A stretch of 43,160 nucleotides of DNA from Terriglobales bacterium (GTDB lineage Bacteria > Acidobacteriota > Terriglobia > Terriglobales > Acidobacteriaceae). The stretch's first letter is position 1. Every line of letters begins with the position of its first letter. Made by a program: the position numbers and the translations under genes. The stretch is taken from NCBI GenBank assembly GCA_016185365.1, contig JACPNP010000042.1:1-43160 (forward strand), read 5' to 3'. Under the pieces are notes generated by a model. It did no database searches and was not told the DNA's origin. It saw nothing but the letters and a program-made list of their open reading frames with translations. Shown piece by piece: positions 34,997 through 42,961 of the stretch.

Positions 34997-35767
34997 ATGA
35001 AACGTGCATCATTGTCCCTCTTATTGGCCACGCTCCTATTCCTCCTGGCCGGCTGCGGAGAGAAAAGCGCAGCGCCTGCGGCATCCAGTCAAAAAGCGGA
35101 GAAACCGCTGATGAAAGTCGACCCGGCCACGGCGGGCGCAGTCGAAGGCGTGATCACATTCAAAGGCGTGCCGCCGAAACCAGAATCGATCGATATGTCG
35201 CAGGACCCCGCCTGTGTGTTCGGCAATGTGACGCCGAACCGCAGCCAGGCGTATGAGGTTGCGAACGGCAAGCTGGCGAATGTGTATGTCTACGTCAAAG
35301 AGGCGCCGTTGGCAGGAGCGCGGTTTGAGTCCCCGAAGGAAGCAGTCGCGCTCGACCAGAACGGATGCCGCTATGCGCCGCACGTGCTCGCCTTGATGAT
35401 CGGACAGACACTTCACATCCTTAACTCTGATCCGGCGTTGCACAACGTGAATGCGCAATCGAAGGTCGCGCCGTGGAACGTGTCGCAGTCGCCCAAGGGA
35501 GCGCCGATCGACAAGGTGTTCGCGCAGCCGGAGGTGATGATGGTGGTGAAGTGCAACCAGCACCCGTGGATGAAGGCGTACGTGAATGTCTCGGCACATC
35601 CGTTCTTTGCCGTGACCGGCCCGGATGGCAAGTTTGCGATCCGGGGACTGCCCCCCGGGGAGTACACACTGGCAGCGGTGCATGAGAAGCTGGGCGAACA
35701 GACGACCAGGGTGAGCATAGGGGCGAAGGAGACGAAGAGCGTGGGGTTTGAGTTTGGAGTGAAGTAG
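34997..35767 (+). CDS. Lipoprotein with cupredoxin-like copper site motif
   Basis: 256 aa from the ATG at 34997; the longer frame from 34805 is repeat translation. Signal peptide with lipobox LLAGC (Cys ~20). A beta-rich region follows, in which HNVNAQ, then KCNQHPWM, give a His ... Cys-x2-His-x2-Met set like a type 1 copper (cupredoxin) site. The C-terminal part (FAVTGPDGKFAIRGLPPGEYTL) is a carboxypeptidase-regulatory-like beta-sandwich. This combination is seen in periplasmic electron-transfer or copper proteins. It lies 650 bp upstream of the haem A / oxidase assembly operon, so a respiratory role is plausible but unproven. Confidence 0.8.
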   Translation: MKRASLSLLLATLLFLLAGCGEKSAAPAASSQKAEKPLMKVDPATAGAVEGVITFKGVPPKPESIDMSQDPACVFGNVTPNRSQAYEVANGKLANVYVYVKEAPLAGARFESPKEAVALDQNGCRYAPHVLALMIGQTLHILNSDPALHNVNAQSKVAPWNVSQSPKGAPIDKVFAQPEVMMVVKCNQHPWMKAYVNVSAHPFFAVTGPDGKFAIRGLPPGEYTLAAVHEKLGEQTTRVSIGAKETKSVGFEFGVK

Positions 35768-36416
35768 CGCGGTGATTCATCGGGTAATCGGGTAATTGAA
35801 AAGCAAAAGCGTGTCCCGGAACGACCTCGGCAACAAAGGGATTCCTCGACTCGGAGCTAAAGCTCCTCGCTCGGAATGACAGACATATCGGGTAATCGGG
35901 TAATCGGTAATTGAAAGGCAAAAGCGTATCCCGGAACGACTTCGGCAACAAAGGGATTCCTCGACTCGGAGCTAAAGCTCCTCGCTCGGAATGACAGACA
36001 TATCGGGTAATCGGGTAATCGGTAATTGAAAAGCAAAAGCGCGCAGCCTGGGTCCTTCGACTTCGCGCGGGGTGGTGGCTGTAAATCGCACAGCCGAGGA
36101 CCCTTCGACTTTGCTCAGGGCAGGCTTCTGTGCCACACGGTTCAAAATCAACACAGCTGCGGGCCCTTCGACTTTGCTCAGGGCAGGCTTCTGTGCCACA
36201 CGATCATTTTTCAACACAGCCGAGGACCCTTCGACTTTGCTCAGGGCAGGCTTCTGTGCCACACAATCAATTTTCAACACAGCCGCGGGCCCTTCGACTT
36301 TGCTCAGGGCAGGCGGCTGTGCCACCCGCAAGTATTTCTCCCTGTTAGAATCAAGTGTTCGGCGGTGCGAGGCGCGATGAACGACTGAGCGCGCGGGCCG
36401 GACCCCTCTTTCTTCC
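35768..36416. repeat. Composite repeats and four 63-bp R2+passenger units
   Basis: 649 bp, no gene. 35779-36030 has two near-identical copies (~115 bp) of the ATCGGGTAA + GGGATTCCTCGACTCGGAGC + CTCGGAATGACA composite. 36089-36340 is an array of four 63-bp units starting at 36089, 36152, 36215 and 36278, each an R2 39-bp unit with the 24-bp passenger inside its hairpin loop. 36341-36416 is the probable promoter region of ctaA, with TTAGAAT near 36345 as a weak -10 candidate. Confidence 0.85.
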
Positions 36417-37331
36417 ATGTACAACGCCCATTACCACCGGTTCACTATCTTCCTGACCGCCTGCACATTCCTATTGATCGTCGCCGGAGCCTTGGTGACC
36501 AGCAATGACGCGGGCCTGGCGGTCCCGGACTGGCCGACCAGCTTCGGAAACTGGGTGAAGATCCCGCCGATGGTGGGCGGCGTGAAATACGAGCACGGCC
36601 ACAGGATGGTGGCACAGTTCGTGGGATTCCTCACGATCGTTCTGGCGGTGTGGACGCAACGGGCCGAAACGCGCGCATGGATGCGCAAGCTGGCCTGGGC
36701 GATGCTGGGACTGGTGATGGTGCAGGGCGTGCTGGGCGGGCTCACGGTGTTGATGCTGCTGCCGTGGTGGGTCTCGACACTGCACGCGATGGCGGCGCAG
36801 ACGTTTTTCTCTTTGACGATGCTGATGGCGGTGTTCGCTTCGCGGCGGTGGCTGGACGCAGAACCGTCACCGGTGGAGGACGGCGGCAGTGTTTCCCTGA
36901 GGGTCTTAAGCATGGCGGGCATCGCAGTCGTCTATGTGCAGTTGTTCCTGGGAGCGGGGTTCCGGCATCAAGGGATGCATTTTCTGCCTCACGTCATCGG
37001 CGCGGTGGCCGCGACCGGCCTGCTGATCCGGCTTTCGGTGCGTGCGCTCTCGGGATTCGGCACGATCCGGCCGATCAAAGCGGCGGCCAGCTCCATCCTC
37101 GGGTTGTTGTTCTTGCAGATCCTGCTGGGATTTGGCGCGTACTTGACGCGGGTGGAGTGGGGACGGGACGCGGTCCAGCCACAACTGAGCATGGTGCTGA
37201 CCACGGTGGGCCACGTCGCGGTAGGAGCATTGCTCCTGGCCCATTGTTTCCTGCTGGCGGTGCAGGCGTACCGTCATACGCTTCCGGCACGCGGGGACAG
37301 TGTGCGCGCGGAGAAAGCGGCGGCGGCATGA
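36417..37331 (+). CDS. ctaA: Heme A synthase
   Basis: Oxidises the C8 methyl of haem O to the formyl of haem A in the inner membrane, for aa3-type oxidases. 304 aa with eight hydrophobic segments. Haem-ligand candidates are His60 and His62 (YEHGHR), His123 (TLHAM), His184 and His192 (RHQGM, LPHVIGA) and His266 and His276 (TVGHVAVG, LAHC). The early VTSNDAGLAVPDWPTSFG block is the CtaA/Cox15 family mark. Its stop overlaps the ctaB ATG (ATGA). Confidence 0.95.
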   Translation: MYNAHYHRFTIFLTACTFLLIVAGALVTSNDAGLAVPDWPTSFGNWVKIPPMVGGVKYEHGHRMVAQFVGFLTIVLAVWTQRAETRAWMRKLAWAMLGLVMVQGVLGGLTVLMLLPWWVSTLHAMAAQTFFSLTMLMAVFASRRWLDAEPSPVEDGGSVSLRVLSMAGIAVVYVQLFLGAGFRHQGMHFLPHVIGAVAATGLLIRLSVRALSGFGTIRPIKAAASSILGLLFLQILLGFGAYLTRVEWGRDAVQPQLSMVLTTVGHVAVGALLLAHCFLLAVQAYRHTLPARGDSVRAEKAAAA

Positions 37332-38338
37332 GCAAAGTCACACCGACAGCGAATCCGCTGGATGGGTCAGCCCCGATCAAGGACGACACGGTCCGGGGTG
37401 TGGCGCCCACGATCACCGTGGGGGGACAGTATGTCCCCACGGAATCCGTATCCAAACTGAGCGATCTGGCGCGGCTGTTCAAGATCCGCGTGACCACCCT
37501 GGTGGTACTCACCGCCTGGGCGGGATATTTCCTTTCCGCGCGCAAGTCCGGCGCGACCTATTTTTCCTGGAAATTACTGGCCACGCTGATCGGCGTGGGC
37601 ATGGTGTCAGCCGGAGCGGCGGCACTGAATGAGGTATTGGAGCGCGCGCCGGATGCGCGCATGTTGAGGACAAAGAACCGTCCCCTGCCCGCGGGTCGCA
37701 TGAGTCTGATGGAAGCGCACTTGTGGGGATGGGGCGTGACGGCCTTTGGCGCGGGCCTGCTGGCGTGGATGGCGAATCCGTTGACCGGCGCTCTGGCGCT
37801 GGTGACGTGCCTGTTCTACGGATATGTATACACGCCGCTGAAAATGCGCACGCCGCATTCCACGCTGGTGGGCGCATTTCCGGGCGCGATGCCGGCCCTG
37901 CTGGGCTGGACCGCGGTGCGCGGCAGCCTGGAGTGGGAGTCGCTGGCGCTCTTCGCCATCATGTTCTTCTGGCAGTTCCCTCACTTTCTTGCGATTGCGT
38001 GGCTGTACCGCGAGGACTATGAGCGCGGCGGCATCATGATGCTGCCGGTGGTGGAGCCGGATGGAAAATCCACGGTGCGGCAGATCCTGTTCTATGGATT
38101 GGCGCTTGTGCCCGTGAGCCTCATCCCCTTCTTCCTGAACATGGGTGGATGGATCTATCTGTTCGGCGCGACGGTGTTGGGCGCGGTGTATCTGGTGTTC
38201 GGGTTCCGACTGGCGCTGTTGCAGCAGCCGCCCACGTCGGCGGCGTCGAAGAAAGAAGCGCGGGAACTTATCCAGGCGAGTGTGGTGTATCTCCCGCTGC
38301 TGCTGGGCCTGTTGGTGCTGAATGGAGCGGTGCGCTGA
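37328..38338 (+). CDS. ctaB: Protoheme IX farnesyltransferase
   Basis: Makes haem O from haem B and farnesyl diphosphate; UbiA-type membrane prenyltransferase. I chose the ATG at 37328, which overlaps ctaA by four bases. The first Mg/diphosphate motif is N101-x3-E-x3-D109-x-x-M-x-R (ALNEVLERAPDARMLRTKNRPL), with Glu at the usual first Asp place. The second loop is YTPLKMRTPHSTLVGAFPGAMPALLGW. At 336 aa with a ~45-residue N-terminal extension it is slightly long. The stop TGA shares a base with the ABC gene start. Confidence 0.96.
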   Translation: MSKVTPTANPLDGSAPIKDDTVRGVAPTITVGGQYVPTESVSKLSDLARLFKIRVTTLVVLTAWAGYFLSARKSGATYFSWKLLATLIGVGMVSAGAAALNEVLERAPDARMLRTKNRPLPAGRMSLMEAHLWGWGVTAFGAGLLAWMANPLTGALALVTCLFYGYVYTPLKMRTPHSTLVGAFPGAMPALLGWTAVRGSLEWESLALFAIMFFWQFPHFLAIAWLYREDYERGGIMMLPVVEPDGKSTVRQILFYGLALVPVSLIPFFLNMGGWIYLFGATVLGAVYLVFGFRLALLQQPPTSAASKKEARELIQASVVYLPLLLGLLVLNGAVR

Positions 38339-39324
38339 TGGCGACGAGCACAGCACACGCTGCGGAAGCACCGACGCAGGAACGCGCGGCCGCGATCGCG
38401 GTGGAGGGGATCACGCACCGGTATGGGGAACGCACGGCCCTGAGCGGAGTCTCGTTCACAGTGAATCACTCCGAGGTCCTCGGTCTGCTAGGGCCGAACG
38501 GCAGCGGCAAGACGTCGCTCTTCCGCATCCTTTCCACTCTGATGCTGCCCAGCGAAGGCGATGCGCGGATCATGGGCGCGAGCGTACGCACCGAACCCTA
38601 CCGCGTGCGGCGGCAGATCGGCGTGGTGTTCCAGGAAAAAAGCGTGGACGTGAAACTGACCGCGGCGGAGAACCTGCGGCATCAGGGTCATCTCTACGGT
38701 ATGCGCGGTGTGGCGCTACAGGAACGGGTGCGGGAGATGCTGGAGCGAGTTGGCCTGTCCGAGCGGGCGCATGAGTGGGTAGAGAAGTTTTCCGGCGGCA
38801 TGCAGCGCCGCGTGGAACTGGCCAAGGGATTGATGCACAAGCCGGCAGTGCTGCTGCTGGATGAGCCGACCACCGGCCTGGATCCCGGGGCGCGCATCGA
38901 TCTGTGGAAGTATCTGACAGCGCTGCGCGATGCGCAAGGCACCAGCGTTTTGATCACCACGCATTTGATGGAAGAGGCGGAACGCTGCGACCGGTTGGCG
39001 ATCCTGCATGAGGGCCGTCTAGTGGCGCTGGGCACGCCCGCGGAGCTGAAAGCGGAGATCGGCGGCGACGTCGTCGAGCTGGAAGTACGCGATGCGGAAG
39101 CGTTTTCCGTCCCGCTGGAGAAGGGGTTCGGGGTGAAAGCTGTCCGGGTGGGAAACCGGCTGCGATTCGAGACAGAGCTTGGTCACCGATTCGGCGCACA
39201 ACTGGCGGAGAAATATCCGGATGAGATCGTGAGTGTGACCGTGAGCAAGCCGTCGCTGGAAGACGTGTTCATACGGAAGACGGGACATCGCTTCTGGAGT
39301 GAGGGAGATGGGAAGAGCGGGTGA
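38338..39324 (+). CDS. ABC transporter ATP-binding protein
   Basis: 328 aa from the ATG at 38338 (one-base overlap with ctaB). Walker A GPNGSGKTS (52-60), Q-loop Gln99, signature FSGGMQRRV (151-159), Walker B VLLLDEPTT (171-179) and a His in the H-loop (ITTHLMEE). The C-terminal ~80 residues are the DUF4162-like extension typical of NatA/DrrA/CcmA-like ABC-2 exporters. With the permease downstream it probably exports or inserts something used in oxidase maturation; the cargo is unknown. The stop TGA begins an ATCGGGTAAT-type repeat. A 469-bp gap, mostly a tandem array, separates it from the permease. Confidence 0.93.
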   Translation: MATSTAHAAEAPTQERAAAIAVEGITHRYGERTALSGVSFTVNHSEVLGLLGPNGSGKTSLFRILSTLMLPSEGDARIMGASVRTEPYRVRRQIGVVFQEKSVDVKLTAAENLRHQGHLYGMRGVALQERVREMLERVGLSERAHEWVEKFSGGMQRRVELAKGLMHKPAVLLLDEPTTGLDPGARIDLWKYLTALRDAQGTSVLITTHLMEEAERCDRLAILHEGRLVALGTPAELKAEIGGDVVELEVRDAEAFSVPLEKGFGVKAVRVGNRLRFETELGHRFGAQLAEKYPDEIVSVTVSKPSLEDVFIRKTGHRFWSEGDGKSG

Positions 39325-39793
39325 TTGAGTAATCCGGTAATCGGGTAATCGAGGAATTGAAAATCAAGGGCACCCACGTTCGCTTCGCGAACTTGAGGCA
39401 TCCGGCACAGCCGAGGACGGCTGTGCCACACGGTTCAAGCTCAACACAGCCGAGGACGGCTGTGCCACACGGTTCAAGCTCAACACAGCCGAGGACGGCT
39501 GGGCCACACGGTTCAAGCTCAACACAGACGGGGGCGGCTGTGCCACACGGTTCAAGCTCAACACAGCCGAGGACGGCTGTGCCACACGGTTCAAGATCAA
39601 CACAGACGGGGGCGGCTATGCCACACGGTTCAAGCTCAACACAGCCGAGGACGGCTGTGCCACACGGTTCAAGCTCAACACAGCCGGGGGGCGGCTATGC
39701 CACACGGTTCAAGATCAACACAGACGGGGACGGCTGTGCCACACGGTTTAAGATCAACACAGACGGGGACGGCTGGGCCACACGAGTGATGGG
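39325..39793. repeat. Ten-unit 39-bp hairpin array between ABC genes
   Basis: Ten direct units start at 39406, 39445, 39484, 39523, 39562, 39601, 39640, 39679 (40 bp) then 39719 and 39758. Each unit is a hairpin (CACAGCCG or CACAGACG, loop, CGGCTGTG) and an ACACGGTTCAAGMTCAA linker. Because the unit is 13 codons, frames stay open on both strands, but I judge none as genes. It precedes the permease ATG by ~4-10 bp. Confidence 0.95.
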
Positions 39794-40576
39794 ATGAATG
39801 AACAGGCACAGACCGGGATATTGTTGCCGGCGTACACGCTGTGGTCGCGGGAGATGGTGCGTTTCTACCGCCAGCGGACGCGGGTGGTGGGCGTGGTCGC
39901 CTCGCCCCTGTTGTTCTGGCTGCTGCTGGGCGGCGGATTCGGCAATTCGTTCCGCGCGCACGGGGCCGAGCCACCGCAGAATTATCTGGAATATTTTTTC
40001 CCCGGCACCATGATCATGATCGTGCTGTTCACCTCGATCTTCACGATGATGAGTGTGATCGAGGACCGGCGCGAGGGATTCCTGCTCTCGGTGATGGCGG
40101 CGCCGATCCACCGCGCGAGCGTGGTGCTGGGCAAGGTGCTGGGGGGCACGACGTTGTCGGCGGTGCAGGGGCTGTTATTCCTGGCGCTGGCGCCGTTCGT
40201 GGGCGTGAAGTTCGGCCTGACCCAGTTATTGCTGGTGGCGGCGATCGTGTTCCTGACGGGATTTGCCCTGACCGCGGTGGGATTCGCCGTGGCGTGGAGC
40301 ATGGATTCGGCGCAGGCGTTCCACGGCGTGATCAATCTGTTCCTGATCCCGCTGTGGATGCTTTCCGGCGCGTTGTTCCCTTTGACGGGAGCGCAGGGTT
40401 GGGTGCGCATGCTCATGCAGGCGAATCCGCTGACGTATGGCGTGGAGGCGTTGCGGGTGGCGCTGTTCCCGGCGATGCACAGTGAGTTCGTGCTGGGCAC
40501 GTCGCTGACGGTGCTGGGAGTGTTTTGCGCTTTAGTTTTCACCGTTGCGTATTGGATCGCGAACCGCCGGCAGTAG
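39794..40576 (+). CDS. ABC-2 type transporter permease
   Basis: 260 aa with six hydrophobic segments, including the ABC-2 marks YFFPGTMIMIVLF, EDRREGFLLSVMAAP, and LIPLWMLSGALFPLTGAQGW, then MLMQANPLTYGVEALR. Partner of the upstream ATPase despite the intervening array. The orientation and the linked ctaA/ctaB/DUF420 suggest a role in cytochrome oxidase or haem handling. It ends ...RRQ then TAG, which is the first base of the heptamer array. Confidence 0.92.
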   Translation: MNEQAQTGILLPAYTLWSREMVRFYRQRTRVVGVVASPLLFWLLLGGGFGNSFRAHGAEPPQNYLEYFFPGTMIMIVLFTSIFTMMSVIEDRREGFLLSVMAAPIHRASVVLGKVLGGTTLSAVQGLLFLALAPFVGVKFGLTQLLLVAAIVFLTGFALTAVGFAVAWSMDSAQAFHGVINLFLIPLWMLSGALFPLTGAQGWVRMLMQANPLTYGVEALRVALFPAMHSEFVLGTSLTVLGVFCALVFTVAYWIANRRQ

Positions 40577-40744
40577 TCAGTAGTCAGTAGTCGGTAGTCG
40601 GTAGTCGGTAGTCGGTAGTCGGTAGTCGGTAGTCGGTAGTCAGTAGTCGGTAGTCGGTAGTCAGTAGTCGGTAGTCAGTAGTCGGTAGTCAGTAGTCGGT
40701 AGTCAGTAGTCGGTAGTCAGTAGTCGGTAGTCAGTAGTCGGTAG
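40574..40744. repeat. TAGTCRG heptanucleotide array
   Basis: Twenty-four uninterrupted 7-bp units (TAGTCAG or TAGTCGG) from the permease stop codon to 40741, then a last TAG. The right half alternates A and G units (14-bp higher order). As 7 is not a multiple of 3, TAG occurs in all three plus-strand frames. It ends ten bases before the next gene. Confidence 0.95.
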
Positions 40745-40754
40745 ATCAAAACCT

Positions 40755-41186
40755 TTGAGCGAAACAAACCTACCTGCCATCAATGCGTCGCTGAATGCGG
40801 CCAGCACGGTGCTGATCCTGGCGGCGCGGGTGTTCATCGCGAAGCGATGGGTGAAGGCACACCGTAACGCGATGCTGGGGGCGGTGGGAACGTCGTCGCT
40901 ATTCCTCATCTCTTACCTCTATTACCACTTCGCGGTGCGGGGTGGGCAGCCTACCCGATTCCAGGGTGAAGGAGTTGTGCGCTGGTTCTATTTCGCGCTC
41001 CTGGGGTCGCACACTGTGCTGGCCGCGGCGGTGGTGCCGCTGGTGATCACGGCGGTGCGGCGCGGGTTGCGCGATGACCGGGCGGCGCACCGGCGCATTG
41101 TTGCGTGGACGTATCCGATCTGGCTGTATGTATCGGCGACCGGAGTACTGGTGTACCTGATGCTGTACCAGTGGTTCCCCGCATGA
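40755..41186 (+). CDS. DUF420 membrane protein
   Basis: 143 aa, four to five hydrophobic segments, matching DUF420 proteins often linked to cytochrome c oxidase genes (INASLNAASTVLILAARVFI, then HRNAMLGAVGTSSLFLISYLYYH, then HTVLAAAVVPLV, then AHRRIVAWTYPIWLYVSATGVLVYLML). Conserved His/Arg residues (KAHRNAM, AHRRI) face the helices. The only start in reach is TTG at 40755, with no clear RBS, directly after the heptamer array. Last gene of the ctaA operon as far as can be read. Confidence 0.88.
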   Translation: MSETNLPAINASLNAASTVLILAARVFIAKRWVKAHRNAMLGAVGTSSLFLISYLYYHFAVRGGQPTRFQGEGVVRWFYFALLGSHTVLAAAVVPLVITAVRRGLRDDRAAHRRIVAWTYPIWLYVSATGVLVYLMLYQWFPA

Positions 41187-41196
41187 GCGATCCGGC

Positions 41197-41373
41197 TCAG
41201 AGAAATTCCCCGCGAAAATAGTCTGAGACCCAGCCGGCAGTAAAGGCCTGATCAGGCCCGGCGCTCTCCCTGGCCGGGCGCGGATGAAGCATGATCGCGC
41301 AAACCATCATCCCGGCAAGAAATGCGATCCAAATCCCGGCGTGGGTCTCGTTCATCGCTTCGTCGTCCGGCAT
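41197..41373 (-). CDS. 58-aa single-span membrane protein
   Basis: Below most gene-calling limits. ATG 41373 has AGGAG nine bases upstream. The sequence begins MPDDEAMNETHAGIWIAFLA, has a hydrophobic span (IWIAFLAGMMVCAIML, ~14-29) and a short polar tail ending RGEFL. It starts 12 bp after the tetR stop, so it is the second cistron of that operon. No family is recognised. Coding signs (RBS, operon position, membrane span) are good; it could be a regulated small membrane effector. Confidence 0.6.
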   Translation of the reverse strand: MPDDEAMNETHAGIWIAFLAGMMVCAIMLHPRPARESAGPDQAFTAGWVSDYFRGEFL

Positions 41374-41385
41374 AGACAGACTCTC

Positions 41386-42075
41386 CTAGCTCATCAGTTC
41401 GGCTTCGCGGAGGATGGTTAGGACGCGGGAGCGGAAAGGTTTGAGCAACGGCGATCTGGCCAGGCGGAGGAAGGTGTCGGTGAGGTCGAGGGAGTGGTCG
41501 ATCAGCTTGCGTGTACTGGCCACGCCGACGGAGTCGTCGTAGAGAAAGTACAGCATCAGGCCCATGTGCAACGCCCAGAGGGCGATGGGCAGGGACTCGC
41601 GCATGTCGCGGGGCAGGTCTTCGGCGGCGATGACCTCGGAAAAGAGGCCGATGCTTTGCTGACGGATGTCGGCCGTGCCTTTGCCCAGGAACGAGAGCGG
41701 ATGGCCGGGGATGCCGGTGTAGCGGAAAGGAGCGCCGAGCAGTTTGCGGTCGTGCAGGATGATGTCGATCTTGGAGTGCATGACGATGCCCAGACGGTCG
41801 CGCAACTTGAGCCGGCGCGGGGCGGCGGCGATGGCCTCGCGGACGCGGCGGGCGTGCTCGTCCTGCACGGTGTGGTAATAGGCCACGACCAGCGCTTCCT
41901 TGCCGGGGAAGTAGTATTACGCCGCGCCGAGCGCGGTCCGGGCATGGCCGGCGATGTCGCGCATGGTGACGGCATCGAAGCCGTGTTCGCGGAAGAGCAC
42001 GAGGGCCGTTTCCAGGATGTGGCGGCGGGTGGCCTCGGACTTGGGGGTGGCGGCGGTTGACTTGAACATGTTCAT
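41386..42075 (-). pseudogene. TetR-family repressor interrupted by an in-frame TAA
   Basis: Reading from ATG 42075, the frame gives a TetR helix-turn-helix (ILETALVLFREHGFDAVTMRDIAGHA), then ALGAA-stop-YYFPGKEALVVAYYHT, then a ligand-binding domain to REAELMS. The family has Tyr at the stop (AAYYYFPGKEAL), so TAC/TAT has become TAA at 41917-41919, with no frameshift. It could be a true nonsense mutation, a sequencing error, readthrough, or restart at ATG 41886 giving only the ligand domain. A perfect 12-bp palindrome sits ten bases upstream of the ATG as likely operator. Confidence 0.9.
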
Positions 42076-42084
42076 ATCATGATT

Positions 42085-42096
42085 TGAACCGGTTCA
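42085..42096 (-). promoter_or_regulatory. Probable TetR operator
   Basis: Perfect palindrome TGAACCGGTTCA, ten bases before the tetR ATG on that gene's sense strand, as expected for autorepression. The sequence lies outside the dispersed repeat families. Confidence 0.7.
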
Positions 42097-42297
42097 GATG
42101 TCAAGGGGGATGTCGTTATAAGCTTTGGGTCGTGCGTGCAGCGGATTGCGGAAGTGCCGAACTGCGGAAGTACGGGATCGAGATTCATTTTAGATCGCGG
42201 ATCTGTGATTACCGATTGAAAGCAAAGATAATTCGTGCCGTCGGCTGAAGCCGACTCTGAGCTGGTCGGAATTCCTACTTTTTGGGGAGCCGGGAGC

Positions 42298-42322
42298 GCA
42301 CGGCTAAAGCCGTGCTCTTTTT
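42298..42322 (+). terminator. Terminator-like hairpin GCACGGC/GCCGTGC plus T-run
   Basis: Seven-bp stem (42298-42304 with 42309-42315), loop TAAA, then TCTTTTTC. No transcript upstream on the plus strand is obvious apart from possible readthrough of the ctaA operon. A near-identical hairpin without a T-run at 46-63 suggests it may be one of the dispersed repeats instead. Confidence 0.45.
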
Positions 42323-42410
42323 CGCCAAGTCCGTTGACAGTGGTATGCCGAAAACCAAAAGCCAAGGTCCCCGATGGCGTGGAGGCCTTCCCTTTCTTCC
42401 ACAGGGCCGG

Positions 42411-42439
42411 GTGACACTCGATAGCGCGGCTGGTATAGT
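42411..42439 (+). promoter_or_regulatory. ssb promoter
   Basis: GTGACA (42411-42416), 17 bp, TATAGT (42434-42439): one mismatch each from -35 and -10 consensus at ideal spacing, 44 bp before the ssb ATG. AAAGGA at about 42473-42478 is the RBS. Confidence 0.8.
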
Positions 42440-42482
42440 GTGGCGTTCAGTACGTATTTTTTTTGGAGCATGAAAGGACCGT

Positions 42483-42938
42483 ATGTCGAGAAGTGTGAAT
42501 AAAGTGATCCTGCTGGGCACATTGGGCCGGGACCCGGAGTTGAAGTACACACCGCAGGGCACCCCGGTGGCGAAGTTCTCCATGGCCACCAATGAACGAT
42601 ACAAGGACAAACAAAGCGGAGAGTGGAAGGAACGCACCGATTGGCACAACATCGTGTGCTGGCAGCGGACGGCGGAGGTGGCGGCGGAGTACCTGAAGAA
42701 GGGCCGCCAGGTGTACATCGAGGGACGCATCTCCACCCGCTCCTGGGACGACAAAGAGACCGGCCAGAAGAAGTACATGACGGAGATCATCGCCAACGAC
42801 CTGATCATGATCGGGGGCAAGCGCGACGGCGACGGTGAGAGCAGTTCGCGCGGCGGGGGCAGCGGGTTCGAGCAGAAGGCCCCGCCCGAGGACTTTGCCC
42901 AGAGCACGCAGATCACCGATGAGGACATCCCCTTCTAG
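42483..42938 (+). CDS. ssb: Single-stranded DNA-binding protein
   Basis: Coats single-stranded DNA in replication and repair. The OB fold is in residues ~1-108 (VNKVILLGTLGRDPELKYT, TDWHNIVCW, YIEGRISTRSWDD). A flexible Gly/Ser-rich linker leads to the acidic tail DEDIPF, which docks partner proteins. At 151 aa the length is normal. It is followed 23 bp downstream by cyaY. Confidence 0.98.
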   Translation: MSRSVNKVILLGTLGRDPELKYTPQGTPVAKFSMATNERYKDKQSGEWKERTDWHNIVCWQRTAEVAAEYLKKGRQVYIEGRISTRSWDDKETGQKKYMTEIIANDLIMIGGKRDGDGESSSRGGGSGFEQKAPPEDFAQSTQITDEDIPF

Positions 42939-42961
42939 CCAAGGGACTGAGCGAGACGTGT

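Larger units (their letters stand above)
42076..42410. other. Spacer between tetR and ssb
   Basis: About 335 bp beyond the operator with no gene. It contains GTCGGCTGAAGCCGAC (42240-42255), a terminator-like hairpin with T-run (42298-42322) and TTGACA (42335-42340) with no partner -10. Short minus-strand frames here are not supported. Confidence 0.5.

Noticed and set aside
39406-39790. CRISPR array
   Set aside because: The whole 39-bp unit repeats without unique spacers, and there are no cas genes in the window.
39357-39797. Long open frames through the 39-bp array on both strands
   Set aside because: They translate a 13-codon repeat; no start context, and the frame persists only because 39 is divisible by 3.
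41183-41221. 12-codon frame overlapping the DUF420 stop
   Set aside because: Too short and without support.
42298-42322. Terminator of a plus-strand gene
   Set aside because: Kept only as low confidence: no gene directly upstream on that strand and a near copy exists at 46-63.
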